From Candidatus Phosphoribacter hodrii (GTDB lineage Bacteria > Actinomycetota > Actinomycetes > Actinomycetales > Dermatophilaceae), in NCBI GenBank assembly GCA_016707175.1, contig JADJIB010000001.1:620001-684000 (forward strand): a DNA stretch of 64,000 nt, read 5' to 3'. Below, one piece after another: positions 41,683 to 49,963 of this stretch (the first letter of the stretch is position 1; each line of letters starts with the position of its first letter). The position numbers and the translations under genes are program-made. The notes beneath the pieces are model-generated. The model did no database searches. It was not told the DNA's origin and saw nothing but the letters and a program-made list of their open reading frames with translations.

Positions 41683-42378
41683 CTAGCCGGCTGCGGGCGG
41701 CGGAGGCGTCTGCGGGTATGCCGGTGCGTCCTGGATGGGGGAGGGCGCCGGTTGGGCGGGCGGCAGCGGCGCGGCCTGGCCGGCCTGACCGACTGAGCCA
41801 CCAGCCGAGCCACCGGCCGGGTCGAAGGACACCTTCGGGGCCTCGCGCTCGGCGGGGCCGTCGAGCTCGAAGTACTCGGCCTTGGTCACCGACGCCATGC
41901 CTGCGACGAAGTTCGTGGGGATCGACTCGACCTTGGTGTTGAGCTCGCGGACGTTGGCGTTGTAGTAGCGCCGGGCGCTGGCGATCCGGTCCTCGGTGGC
42001 GCCGAGCTCAGCCTGCAGCGCCGAGAAGTTCTGGTTGGCCTTGAGGTCGGGGTAGGCCTCGCTGACGGCGTTGAGCCGCACGAGGGCCTGGGTCAAGGCG
42101 GCCTCCGACTTGGCCGTTGCGGCCGGGCTCAGCCCCGGCGCCATCGCGGCCGCACGGGCCTGGGTGACGGCTTCGAGCGTGCCTCGCTCGTGCGCGGCAT
42201 ACCCCTTGACGGTCTCCACGAGGTTGCCGATGAGGTCGTGGCGTCGCTTGAGCTCGACGTCGATCTGGGCCCAAGCCTCCTGGGTGAGGTTGCGCAGCTT
42301 GATGAGGCCGTTGTAGGCGCTGAAGAACCAGGCGACGAGTCCCAGAACGATGACGCCGATGATGATGAGCGGGATCAT
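41683..42378 (-). CDS. LemA-family protein
   Basis: The 231-residue protein has an N-terminal membrane helix (IPLIIIGVIVLGLVAWFF), then the LemA four-helix domain: YNGLIKLRNLTQEAWAQIDVELKRRHDLIGNLVETVKGY (residues 22-60, in pieces), AYPDLKANQNFSALQAEL and ARRYYNANVRELNTKVES. The C-terminal 40 residues are Gly/Pro/Ala-rich and disordered. LemA proteins have no firm function and are membrane-anchored with the domain outside or inside depending on the species. It is convergent with the DedA gene. A ribosome site (AGGGAGCC) precedes the ATG. Confidence 0.9.
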   Translation of the reverse strand: MIPLIIIGVIVLGLVAWFFSAYNGLIKLRNLTQEAWAQIDVELKRRHDLIGNLVETVKGYAAHERGTLEAVTQARAAAMAPGLSPAATAKSEAALTQALVRLNAVSEAYPDLKANQNFSALQAELGATEDRIASARRYYNANVRELNTKVESIPTNFVAGMASVTKAEYFELDGPAEREAPKVSFDPAGGSAGGSVGQAGQAAPLPPAQPAPSPIQDAPAYPQTPPPPAAG

Positions 42379-42413
42379 GCGAGGCTCCCTTAGCCGGTGG
42401 GTTGAGCCCGATC

Positions 42414-42968
42414 CTAGGCGAGTCCGAGCTCGGCGAGCCCGTAGACGAAGCGATAGGGCAGCCCCGCCTCGGCGAAAACAGCCGCCGCTCCGGTCGCCCG
42501 GTCGGCGATCGTGGCGACGGCGACGACGGTTGCGCCGGCCTCGCGGGCGGCGTTGGCGGCCTCCAGGGGCGAGGCCCCGGTGGTCGAGGTGTCCTCGACG
42601 ATGAGCACCCGACGACCGCTGATCGAGGGGCCTTCGATCCGCTGCTGCAGGCCGTGGGCCTTGCCCGACTTGCGGACGACGAAGGCATCGAGCCGTCCGC
42701 CTGCCGCGGATGCCGCGTGCAGCATCGAGGTCGCGACCGGGTCGGCGCCGAGGGTCAGCCCGCCGACGGCGTCGAAGTCGAGGTCACTGGTCAGATCGCG
42801 CATGACCCGCCCGACCAGGGGGGCGGCCTCGCCGTCGAGGGTGATCCGGCGCAGGTCGACGTAGTAGTCCGCCTCACGCCCCGATGACAGGGTCACTCGG
42901 CCATGAACGATGGCCTTGGCCTTGACGATCTCCAGCAGGCGGGCCCGGTCGGCAGCGATGTCAGTCAC
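42414..42968 (-). CDS. pyrE: Orotate phosphoribosyltransferase
   Basis: PyrE makes orotidine 5'-monophosphate from orotate and PRPP in pyrimidine synthesis. The 184-residue protein has ADYYVDLRRITLDG (near residue 30), VGGLTLGADPVATSMLHAA (near 70), FVVRKSGKAHGLQQRIEG (the flexible catalytic loop, Lys pair) and the PRPP signature VLIVEDTSTTGASPLEAA (near 122). The GTG at 42968 has CATACT 8 bases upstream, probably a leaderless start. The -10 overlaps a GTATGCCG word. It stands alone. The 35-residue frame extension upstream has no family similarity. Confidence 0.92.
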   Translation of the reverse strand: MTDIAADRARLLEIVKAKAIVHGRVTLSSGREADYYVDLRRITLDGEAAPLVGRVMRDLTSDLDFDAVGGLTLGADPVATSMLHAASAAGGRLDAFVVRKSGKAHGLQQRIEGPSISGRRVLIVEDTSTTGASPLEAANAAREAGATVVAVATIADRATGAAAVFAEAGLPYRFVYGLAELGLA

Positions 42969-43105
42969 AGCCAGCCAGTATGCCGCGTGCCCAGCCTGTG
43001 AGTGGCCGCTGCGATAGTCAGCCGACGGGTCGAGGTATAACCGGTCGACACGTCCGACCGGATACACATCCAATCAATTGCAGCCGGACCCAGGTCCACC
43101 GGGCG

Positions 43106-44044
43106 TCAGGCCAGGGTGGGCGCATCGGCGAAGTCGGCCTCGACGATCTCGCGGTCCTCGGGATCGGCGATCTCGACCGCAAGCGCCGCCGCCCACGCCT
43201 GGAGCGCCTCAGCGTCCCGGCCCAGCCCGGCCAGCGACCGAGCGCGCAACTCGTGGGCATAGGCCAGGTCGAAGTCGCCCAGCCCATGGGCCTCGCATTG
43301 GGCCAGCGTCCGGTCGCCATAGCCGAGCGCCTGATCGGGTCGCGCGGACGCCAGCCACGCCTTCCCGATGAGGTAGCGAGCGCGTGCCTCGTTCGCCGGC
43401 GTCGCTCCCTTGGCCCGCTCCCAGTGGTATGCCGCGGCATACGCCCCGCGGACCAGGCCCACCGTGGTGGCGGTGCCCGCCGCAACTCCAGCGAGTTGGT
43501 CCCAGACGGCGTTGTTGATCTCGATCGCCTGGGCCCGATGCCAGTCTCCGGTGATGTCCTGCGCCGGGGTCGCGGCCTCGACCCCGCTGTCCGTGGGGTC
43601 GGAGGCGACGGGAGGCAGCGGCATACCCGTTTCGAGAACGGTTTTGAGCCCGCCGAGCACCCAGTCCCAACCGCGGCTGACACTGGCCGCGGTGAGCGGG
43701 CTGCGGGCGAGGTCGCCGTGAACGACGCGCAGCAGGGTCAACCCCTCCCCTGCGCGGGTGAGGGTCCACTCGACGCGGCTCGGCGGCTCGGCCTCCATCG
43801 CCGGGTCGTAGCGGACGTGCCAGGTCTGAACGAGCCGGTGCGGCGGGTCGAGCACCTCGATGGTCCCGTCGACGGCGGGCGTGCCGTCGGGCGTCGACAG
43901 GGCGTAGGGCTGACCGGCCCGCGGCGGGTCGGTGAAGGCCGTGCCGTGGAAGTAGCGGCGGGTGAAGTCCGGGTCGAGCAGGGCCTGGAAGACCGCCTCG
44001 ACCTCGGCGCGGATATAGAGCTGGTAGATCTGGGTGCTCGTCAT
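43106..44044 (-). CDS. SRPBCC (AHSA1-type) domain fused to a helical repeat domain
   Basis: The 312-residue protein starts with an AHSA1-like START fold (IYQLYIRAEVEAVFQALLDPDFTRRYFHG in pieces, then VDGTIEVLDPPHRLVQTW and SRVEWTLTRAGEGLTLLRVVH). After residue 150 it has about 160 residues of helical, TPR-like repeats (LIGKAWLASARPDQALGYGDRTL). AHSA1 proteins usually stop after the first domain, so the fusion is unusual. It follows an ArsR-type repressor gene by 10 bases, the common ArsR-SRPBCC pairing. The ligand is unknown. The domain call is firm and the function not. Confidence 0.8.
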   Translation of the reverse strand: MTSTQIYQLYIRAEVEAVFQALLDPDFTRRYFHGTAFTDPPRAGQPYALSTPDGTPAVDGTIEVLDPPHRLVQTWHVRYDPAMEAEPPSRVEWTLTRAGEGLTLLRVVHGDLARSPLTAASVSRGWDWVLGGLKTVLETGMPLPPVASDPTDSGVEAATPAQDITGDWHRAQAIEINNAVWDQLAGVAAGTATTVGLVRGAYAAAYHWERAKGATPANEARARYLIGKAWLASARPDQALGYGDRTLAQCEAHGLGDFDLAYAHELRARSLAGLGRDAEALQAWAAALAVEIADPEDREIVEADFADAPTLA

Positions 44045-44054
44045 GACGGCTCCT

Positions 44055-44405
44055 TCACGGGGGCGGTTCGGTGCCCGATGGGCGCTCGAGGTCGGCCTTG
44101 AGCGCGACGAGCGCCTCGGCATACGGCTGGCTGAACTTGCCGACCCAGCGGGCGGCGATGGCGGTGATCGGCACCGGGTTGAGGAAGTGGCGCTTCTCCC
44201 GCCCGACGCGTTGGGTGACGACGAGCCCGGCGTCCTCGAGGATCCGCAGGTGCTTCATCACCCCGAACCGGGTGAGCTGGGGGTGCCTGGCAGTGAGGCT
44301 GCTCAGCGTCTGCCCGTCCGTGGCGAAGAGGGCATCCAGCAGCGCCCGTCGAGTCGGGTCGGCGAGGGCTTTGAAGACCCCGTCGTCCATGTCCTCGGCC
44401 GCCAT
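44055..44405 (-). CDS. ArsR-family transcriptional regulator
   Basis: The 116-residue winged-helix repressor has DDGVFKALADPTRRALLDALF, then LTARHPQLTRFGVMKHLRILEDAGLVVTQRVGREKRHFLN (residues 35-76, in pieces). It lacks the metal-binding CxC, so it is the non-metal type paired with SRPBCC proteins. The inverted repeat AGGTGAC-N6-GTCACCT begins 12 bases upstream of the ATG and is its probable operator. It is the first gene of a two-gene unit. Confidence 0.9.
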   Translation of the reverse strand: MAAEDMDDGVFKALADPTRRALLDALFATDGQTLSSLTARHPQLTRFGVMKHLRILEDAGLVVTQRVGREKRHFLNPVPITAIAARWVGKFSQPYAEALVALKADLERPSGTEPPP

Positions 44406-44416
44406 GCCGAGACAAT

Positions 44417-44436
44417 AGGTGACCCTTTAGTCACCT
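44417..44436. promoter_or_regulatory. Operator of the ArsR/SRPBCC unit
   Basis: AGGTGAC (44417-44423) and GTCACCT (44430-44436) are perfect arms around 6 bases, directly upstream of the arsR-type start. This is a typical autoregulatory position. Confidence 0.7.
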
Positions 44437-44464
44437 GTCAACGCCCTCCCCCTGCTCCCCCGGA

Positions 44465-44590
44465 GATAGCGCTCGCATGGTCATCTTTCCGGGCATTTTG
44501 GCCGTCCAGACCCCCAAAGGTGACCATGCGAGCGCTATCACCGGGTCAGGAGGGCCCGGCGACCCCACAAATGACCATGCGAGCGCTATC
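44465..44590. repeat. Three copies of a 20-bp element, one inverted to the other two
   Basis: GATAGCGCTCGCATGGTCAT lies at 44465-44484. Its reverse complement is at 44521-44539 (19 of 20 bases) and again at 44571-44590 (20 of 20). The intergenic region between the ArsR gene and the dehydrogenase stop thus can fold in two ways, one arm pairing with either of the others. The element contains AGCGCT, itself palindromic. It has no coding capacity. Confidence 0.85.
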
Positions 44591-44621
44591 TCCGTGGCAG
44601 GGGGGCGGGGTTAGCTCGGGA

Positions 44622-45398
44622 TCAGGCCTTGGGCCGGCGACGGGAGGCGAGCCCGCCGCTCACCGAGCGTGCCAGGCCGCGCGGCACCACGTTGAGCGCC
44701 CCGACGAGCACCTTGTATGCCGTGCCCGGCACCGACACGACGCGCCCCCGGTCGAGGTCGGCCAGGGCATCGGTCACGAGCTGGTCGGCGTCCAACCACA
44801 GCGCGTCGGGCAGCTTGGACATGTTCATCTCGGCCCGCTGATGGAACTCGGTGTGCGTGAACCCCGGGCACAGCGCCATCACCTTGACGCCCGTCCCGGC
44901 CAACTCGGTGGCCAGGCTCTCCGAGAACACCGTCACCCAGGCCTTGGCCGCCGAATACGAGCCCATGGCAACAAAACTCGCCACCGACGACACGTTGATG
45001 ATCGCTCCCTGACCCCGAGCCTTCATCGCCCGAGCCGCCGCATGCGACAGGACGAGGACCGCTCGGCAGAGCACGTCGAAGGCGTTCTCCTCGACCTCGA
45101 CGTCGTTCTGCAGGAAGCCCCGCTTGAGACCGAAGCCAGCGTTGTTCACCAGCAGATCGACCGGCCGGGAAGCGTCGGAGAGCCGGTCGGCGACGACCTG
45201 GACCGCGGCCCGATCGGCGAGATCGGCCACCAGCACCTCAGTCGCCACACCGAAGCGCCGGTGCAGGTCAGCCGCGACCCCCTCCAACCGTTGCCGATCC
45301 CGCGCGACCAACACGAGGTCGGAGCCTCGCTCGGCGAGTTGGCGGGCAAACTCCAGCCCGATCCCGGCGGTGGCACCTGTGACAAGAGCGGTCGGCAT
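44622..45398 (-). CDS. Short-chain dehydrogenase/reductase (SDR)
   Basis: This is a classical NAD(P)H-dependent SDR of 258 residues. It has the cofactor motif ALVTGATAGIGLEFA (TGxxxGIG, near residue 5-18), the NNAG motif LLVNNAGFGLKRG (near 84), catalytic Ser in NVSSVASF and YxxxK as SYSAAKAWVTVFSE (near 154). The fatty-acid or 3-ketoacyl-type active site is complete. The substrate is unknown. The ATG at 45398 lies inside a GTATGCCG word. TACGCT 6 bases upstream suggests a leaderless mRNA. It is divergent from exonuclease III. Confidence 0.88.
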   Translation of the reverse strand: MPTALVTGATAGIGLEFARQLAERGSDLVLVARDRQRLEGVAADLHRRFGVATEVLVADLADRAAVQVVADRLSDASRPVDLLVNNAGFGLKRGFLQNDVEVEENAFDVLCRAVLVLSHAAARAMKARGQGAIINVSSVASFVAMGSYSAAKAWVTVFSESLATELAGTGVKVMALCPGFTHTEFHQRAEMNMSKLPDALWLDADQLVTDALADLDRGRVVSVPGTAYKVLVGALNVVPRGLARSVSGGLASRRRPKA

Positions 45399-45462
45399 AC
45401 CGCCAGCGTAGGGCGCGCCTCCGCGGCCCACCCCTGTCACCGGGTGCACCTACGCTGGGGCC
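45399..45462. promoter_or_regulatory. Short divergent region with two leaderless-type promoters
   Basis: Only 64 bases separate the SDR and exonuclease III starts. Each start has TACGCT 6-7 bases upstream on its own strand (minus: TACGCT then GGCGGT then ATG; plus: TACGCT then GGGGCC then GTG). No ribosome sites are visible. Both mRNAs are probably leaderless. Confidence 0.55.
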
Positions 45463-46254
<792 letters not shown>

Positions 46255-46255
46255 G

Positions 46256-46288
46256 GCGGGCGGCATACCTCAGGGGTATGCCGCCCGC
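46256..46288. terminator. Hairpin from an inverted pair of the GTATGCCG word after xth
   Basis: GCGGGCGGCATACC (46256-46269) pairs perfectly with 46275-46288, giving a 14-bp stem and a 5-base loop. It would end xth on the plus strand and any transcript of the small frame at 46344 on the minus strand. Confidence 0.75.
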
Positions 46289-46655
46289 TCACCGTCCGCG
46301 TCGCGCCCGCCGCAGCGGTGGGCGCGATGTCAGACCGGCGTGGTCACTCGCCGCCGTCGTCGGGGTCGGCGTCGTCATTGTCACGGGCGCGGGTGAGGTC
46401 GATGAACAGCATCTGCGGTCCTCTCTGAGCGTCGGTCTGCTGCCCGTGCCGTCGGCGGGGCAATGCGCTCATGGTGACAGTCGGGGGCGGTCTCACGCCA
46501 GGGTTCCAGCAAGCTCACCGCCCCCGTTCGGGCCCCGCTCCGCCGGATGCCGGGCGGGCGGCATACGCTGTCGGGAAGCATCCGGCCAGGCGCGCTGAGG
46601 CGGGCCCTCGGTCCCCTTGCGGGGTGGGTCGGCACAGAGAAAGGTGGAGCCCGTG
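46289..46655. other. Intergenic region between xth and the EF-G-like gene
   Basis: Apart from the small frame at 46344-46412 and one CGGCATAC word at 46559, I see no gene here. It must contain the promoter of the EF-G-like gene. I could not identify clear -35 and -10 boxes. GAAAGGTGG before 46656 is the ribosome site. Confidence 0.5.
46344..46412 (-). CDS. Possible 22-residue microprotein
   Basis: A 22-codon frame (ATG at 46412, stop at 46344) has the strong ribosome site AGAGAGGA 6 bases upstream, better than that of most genes here. The peptide starts MLFIDLTRARDNDD and ends in an acidic, Gly-rich tail. It is followed, about 55 bases on, by the hairpin at 46256-46288 and by no gene in the same direction within that gap. 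A short self-contained transcript with a microprotein is therefore likely. I see no repeated amino acid typical of a leader-peptide attenuator. No function can be given. Confidence 0.45.
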   Translation of the reverse strand: MLFIDLTRARDNDDADPDDGGE

Positions 46656-48758
46656 AGCAAAGCAACCGCCGCCAGAGAACTGTCGTCCGCACCGGTCCCC
46701 GCGAGCCCCGAGCAGATCCGCAATGTCGTGCTCGTCGGCCCCGGCGGTGCGGGCAAATCCACCCTCTTCGAGCACCTGGTCGCGGCGCGCGTGCCGGGTC
46801 GACGGCCCCACGAGGGCGAGCACCGACGCTCCGTGGGCGTCGAGGTTGCCGCCGTCGAGAGCGGCGGGCTGACGGTCAACCTCATCGACACCCCCGGATA
46901 CCCCGACTTCGTCGGCGAGCTGCGCGCGGGGTTGCGCGCCGCCGACGCGGCCATCTTCGTCATCTCCGGCGCGGACGGCATCGACGGCGCGACCGCCCTG
47001 CTGTGGCAGGAGTGCGCATCCGTCGGTATGCCGCGCATCATCGCCGTGAGCAAGCTGGACATGCCGCGGTCGGACTATGCCGACACCATCGCCACCTGCC
47101 GCCGGGTCTTCGGCGACGCCCAGCCGGTCTACCTGCCGGTCCACACCGACGACAAGACGGTCGTCGGGTCGATGGCCCTCATCAGCCAGTACGTCGCCGA
47201 CGGCACGGGCAGCCGCCGCGATCCCTCCGAGGACGAAGCCGCCGCCATTGAGGACCAGCGCGGCACGCTCATCGAGGCGATCATCGAGGAGTCCGAGGAC
47301 GACTCGCTGCTGGACCGCTACCTGTCCGGCGAGGACCTCGACGTCGCCCAGCTCATCGCCGACACCAAGACGGCGATCGGCAAGGGCACCTTCTTCCCCG
47401 TCCTGCCCATCTCGCCGGCGACCGGTGTCGGCATGGAGGAGATCTTCGAGCTCATCGAGACGGCGTTCCCGTCGCCGGCAGCGCGCCCGGCTCCGGCGGC
47501 GACGACGCCCGCCGGCGGCGATGTCGCCGGGCTGGCGTGCGACCCGAACGGTCCGCTCGTCGCCGAAGTCATTCGCACGAGCAGTGACCCCTATGTCGGG
47601 CGGCTCTCCCTGGTCCGGGTGTTCTCCGGCACCCTGCGCGCCGAGGAGGTCGTCCACGTCTCGGGTCACCTCGACACCTTCCTCGGCCATGAGCTCGAAG
47701 GCCACCCGGCCCACGACGACGATGAGCGCGTCGGCCCGTTGTCGTCGCCGCTGGTGGATTCGTTGCGCACCAAGGAGGTGGCCATCGCCGGTGACATCGC
47801 GCTGGTTGCCAAGCTCGCCAAGGCCGAGACCTCCGACACCTTGTCGGCCAAGGACCACCCGGTGCTCGTCGAGCCGTGGGTGCTGCCCGAGCCGCTGCTG
47901 CCGGTCGCGATCCACGCCAAGTCCAAGGCCGACGAGGACAAGCTCGCCTCGGCTCTGCAGCGCCTCGTCGCCGAAGACGTGACGATGCGGATGGAGCACA
48001 ACGCCGAGACCCACCAGGTCGTCCTCTGGGCGATGGGCCAGGCCCACATCGAGGAGTTGCTCGGGCGGCTGGCCGAGCGCTATGGCGTGCAGGTCGAGGC
48101 CGAGCCGTTCCGGACCGCGCTGCGCGAGACGTTCGTCAAGAAGGTCATCGTCAAGGGCCGGCACGTCAAGCAGTCCGGCGGGCATGGGCAGTATGCCGTG
48201 TGCGACCTGGAGATCGAGCCGCTCCCCCGCGGTGGTGGCTTCGAGTTCGTCGACAAGGTCGTCGGCGGCGCCGTGCCGCGCAACTTCATCCCCTCGGTGG
48301 AGAAGGGCGCCCGCGGTCAACTCGACAAGGGCGTGCTCGCGGGTTATCCGTTGGTGGACGTGCGTGTGACGCTCTTCGACGGCAAGGCGCACTCGGTCGA
48401 CTCATCCGACATGGCCTTCCAGACGGCGGCGGCGATGGCCCTCAAGGAGGCCGCCAACGAGTCGACGGTGGCTCTGCTTGAGCCGATCGACGCGGTCGAC
48501 ATCACGGTGTCGGACGACTACGTGGGCGCGGTCATGTCCGACCTGCGCGGTCGCCGCGGCCAGGTGTTGGGCACCGAGCCGGCCCGCGAGTCGGGCTGGA
48601 CGATCGTCCACGCCGAGGTGCCCCAGACTGAGTTGTCGCGCTACCCGATCGACCTGCGTTCGGTCTCGCACGGCACGGGGTCCTTCGCCCGTCGGCAGTT
48701 GCGCTACGACTACATGCCGGCCGACAAGGCCAAGGAGTACGCCAAGCCCGAGAAGTAG
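46656..48758 (+). CDS. EF-G-like GTPase (FusA2 type)
   Basis: The 700-residue protein has the five-domain layout of elongation factor G, yet its G1 motif is GPGGAGKSTL (near residue 29) instead of the canonical GHVDHGKT-type. The switch I region lacks the usual RGITI block, G3 is DTPGYPDF (near 78) and G4 is SKLD in place of NKxD. Domain IV onwards is conserved (GHGQYAVCDLEIEPL). Such paralogues (Rv0120c-like) are widespread in actinobacteria, with no proven translation role. The start is a GTG at 46656 with AAAGGTGG upstream. It stands alone. Confidence 0.88.
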   Translation, partial: SKATAARELSSAPVPASPEQIRNVVLVGPGGAGKSTLFEHLVAARVPGRRPHEGEHRRSVGVEVAAVESGGLTVNLIDTPGYPDFVGELRAGLRAADAAIFVISGADGIDGATALLWQECASVGMPRIIAVSKLDMPRSDYADTIATCRRVFGDAQPVYLPVHTDDKTVVGSMALISQYVADGTGSRRDPSEDEAAAIEDQRGTLIEAIIEESEDDSLLDRYLSGEDLDVAQLIADTKTAIGKGTFFPVLPISPATGVGMEEIFELIETAFPSPAARPAPAATTPAGGDVAGLACDPNGPLVAEVIRTSSDPYVGRLSLVRVFSGTLRAEEVVHVSGHLDTFLGHELEGHPAHDDDERVGPLSSPLVDSLRTKEVAIAGDIALVAKLAKAETSDTLSAKDHPVLVEPWVLPEPLLPVAIHAKSKADEDKLASALQRLVAEDVTMRMEHNAETHQVVLWAMGQAHIEELLGRLAERYGVQVEAEPFRTALRETFVKKVIVKGRHVKQSGGHGQYAVCDLEIEPLPRGGGFEFVDKVVGGAVPRNFIPSVEKGARGQLDKGVLAGYPLVDVRVTLFDGKAHSVDSSDMAFQTAAAMALKEAANESTVALLEPIDAVDITVSDDYVGAVMSDLRGRRGQVLGTEPARESGWTIVHAEVPQTELSRYPIDLRSVSHGTGSFARRQLRYDYMPADKAKEYAKPEK

Positions 48759-48780
48759 GCCACCCCTGCCGACCCCTCCG

Positions 48781-48833
48781 CCGGGTCGAGGTATTTCGCC
48801 ATCGCCTCATGATGGCCGAATACCTCGACCCGG
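48781..48833. repeat. REP-like palindrome, copy B
   Basis: CCGGGTCGAGGTATT at the left and its mirror at the right surround inner arms CGCCATC/GATGGC. It lies between the convergent EF-G-like and TPR genes. It belongs to the same family as 29901, 51230 and 61156. Confidence 0.85.
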
Positions 48834-48856
48834 CAGGGGCAGGGCGCGGGGTTCGG

Positions 48857-49957
48857 CTATTTCGCCCGGGCCAGGATGGCCGCCGCACTCGCCAACAGGA
48901 ATGTCCCTGCCGCGGCCATCGCCGGCCCGTCGCCCGGCAGGAACGCACCCGCAGCCATGACCGGCAGCGCCGCGGCGAGGAGGCCAGCGCCGACCGATAA
49001 CCGTCGATCACCACGAACGACCTGCCGGATGACGTTCTGCTGGCTCGGGCCGACGAGATTCCGACGCCAGGCCACGACAAAGTAGATACACAAGGCCACG
49101 ACGACGGCCAGAAGCCCGAGTTTCCCCCGCAGGGCCGAGGAACTGTCGAGCACGACTTTCCCCGGCCTGGACGGGGGGCCGCCGAGCATGAGGATCCCGA
49201 CACATGCCGCTGCCATGACCATCTGGCTCTGCACAAGGACTAACCGACGCAACACGAGGCGGATGTTCTCCAACGCCCCCTTGCCCACCCCAATCGGGTC
49301 AGCGAGCACGGCTCCCGTGAAGCCGGCCAGCACCTCCGACGCCGCCCCGCCGCCCACCCCGTCCACCCCGGAGCGAACGAGCTTCAGCCGCGCCAGTTCG
49401 TGCTGGTAGGTCGCGTTCGAAGGCTCCAGGCGCAGCGCCTCTCGCATCGCGCGTTCGGCGAGGTCGAGCTGGGCCCGGGTGCTCGGCCCGACGGGATACA
49501 CCACGCAGGCCACCTGGTAGTGCGCCAGCGACTCCTGCGGAGCCAGCTCCACGGCCCGGTTTGCCGCTTGCCAGGCAGCATCGCGGCTGTCGGGCATGGC
49601 CATGAGGCACTGTGAGTAGCGCAGATGGTTGACCCAGTTGTGCGGCGCTAACGCAGCAGCGGTGTATGCCGCCGACGTCGCCTCCTGCGCCCTTCCCACA
49701 GTGAGCAGGGCCGTCGCCAACGCTCGATGCGCGGAGTCGGAGTCGGGGCCTGAGGAGATGGCCATCATGGCGAACCGAATAGCGTCGTCGTGCTGCCCGA
49801 GACGGTAAGAGGCGATCGACGACAAGGTGAGCAACCCGGTGTCGGTCGGGTTGTGGGTGAGGGCCCGGCTGCACGCTGCGAGCGCCTCCGCGTCGCGGCC
49901 AAGCAAGAGATAGGTCCGCACCCGTTCGCTCGGGTCCGGCGTGACGTTTCTGGCCAT
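48857..49957 (-). CDS. TPR protein with C-terminal membrane segments
   Basis: The 366-residue protein has tetratricopeptide repeats between about residues 10 and 200 (YLLLGRDAEALAACSRALTHNP, written in part; LGQHDDAIRFAMMAISSGP; ERAMREALRLEPSNA). After residue 230 it has four hydrophobic segments (QMVMAAACVGILML, LLAVVVALCIYFVVAW, AGLLAAALPVMAAGAF and a last one to the C-terminus). It probably holds a scaffold on the inner face of the membrane. The start is 6 bases after the stop of the TPR-AAA+ gene, so the two act together. No specific homologue comes to mind. Confidence 0.8.
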   Translation of the reverse strand: MARNVTPDPSERVRTYLLLGRDAEALAACSRALTHNPTDTGLLTLSSIASYRLGQHDDAIRFAMMAISSGPDSDSAHRALATALLTVGRAQEATSAAYTAAALAPHNWVNHLRYSQCLMAMPDSRDAAWQAANRAVELAPQESLAHYQVACVVYPVGPSTRAQLDLAERAMREALRLEPSNATYQHELARLKLVRSGVDGVGGGAASEVLAGFTGAVLADPIGVGKGALENIRLVLRRLVLVQSQMVMAAACVGILMLGGPPSRPGKVVLDSSSALRGKLGLLAVVVALCIYFVVAWRRNLVGPSQQNVIRQVVRGDRRLSVGAGLLAAALPVMAAGAFLPGDGPAMAAAGTFLLASAAAILARAK

Positions 49958-49963
49958 TCGCCC

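Noticed and set aside
46515..48392. A 625-codon minus-strand frame
   Set aside because: It is antisense to the EF-G-like gene, which has intact G motifs, and has no domain of its own.
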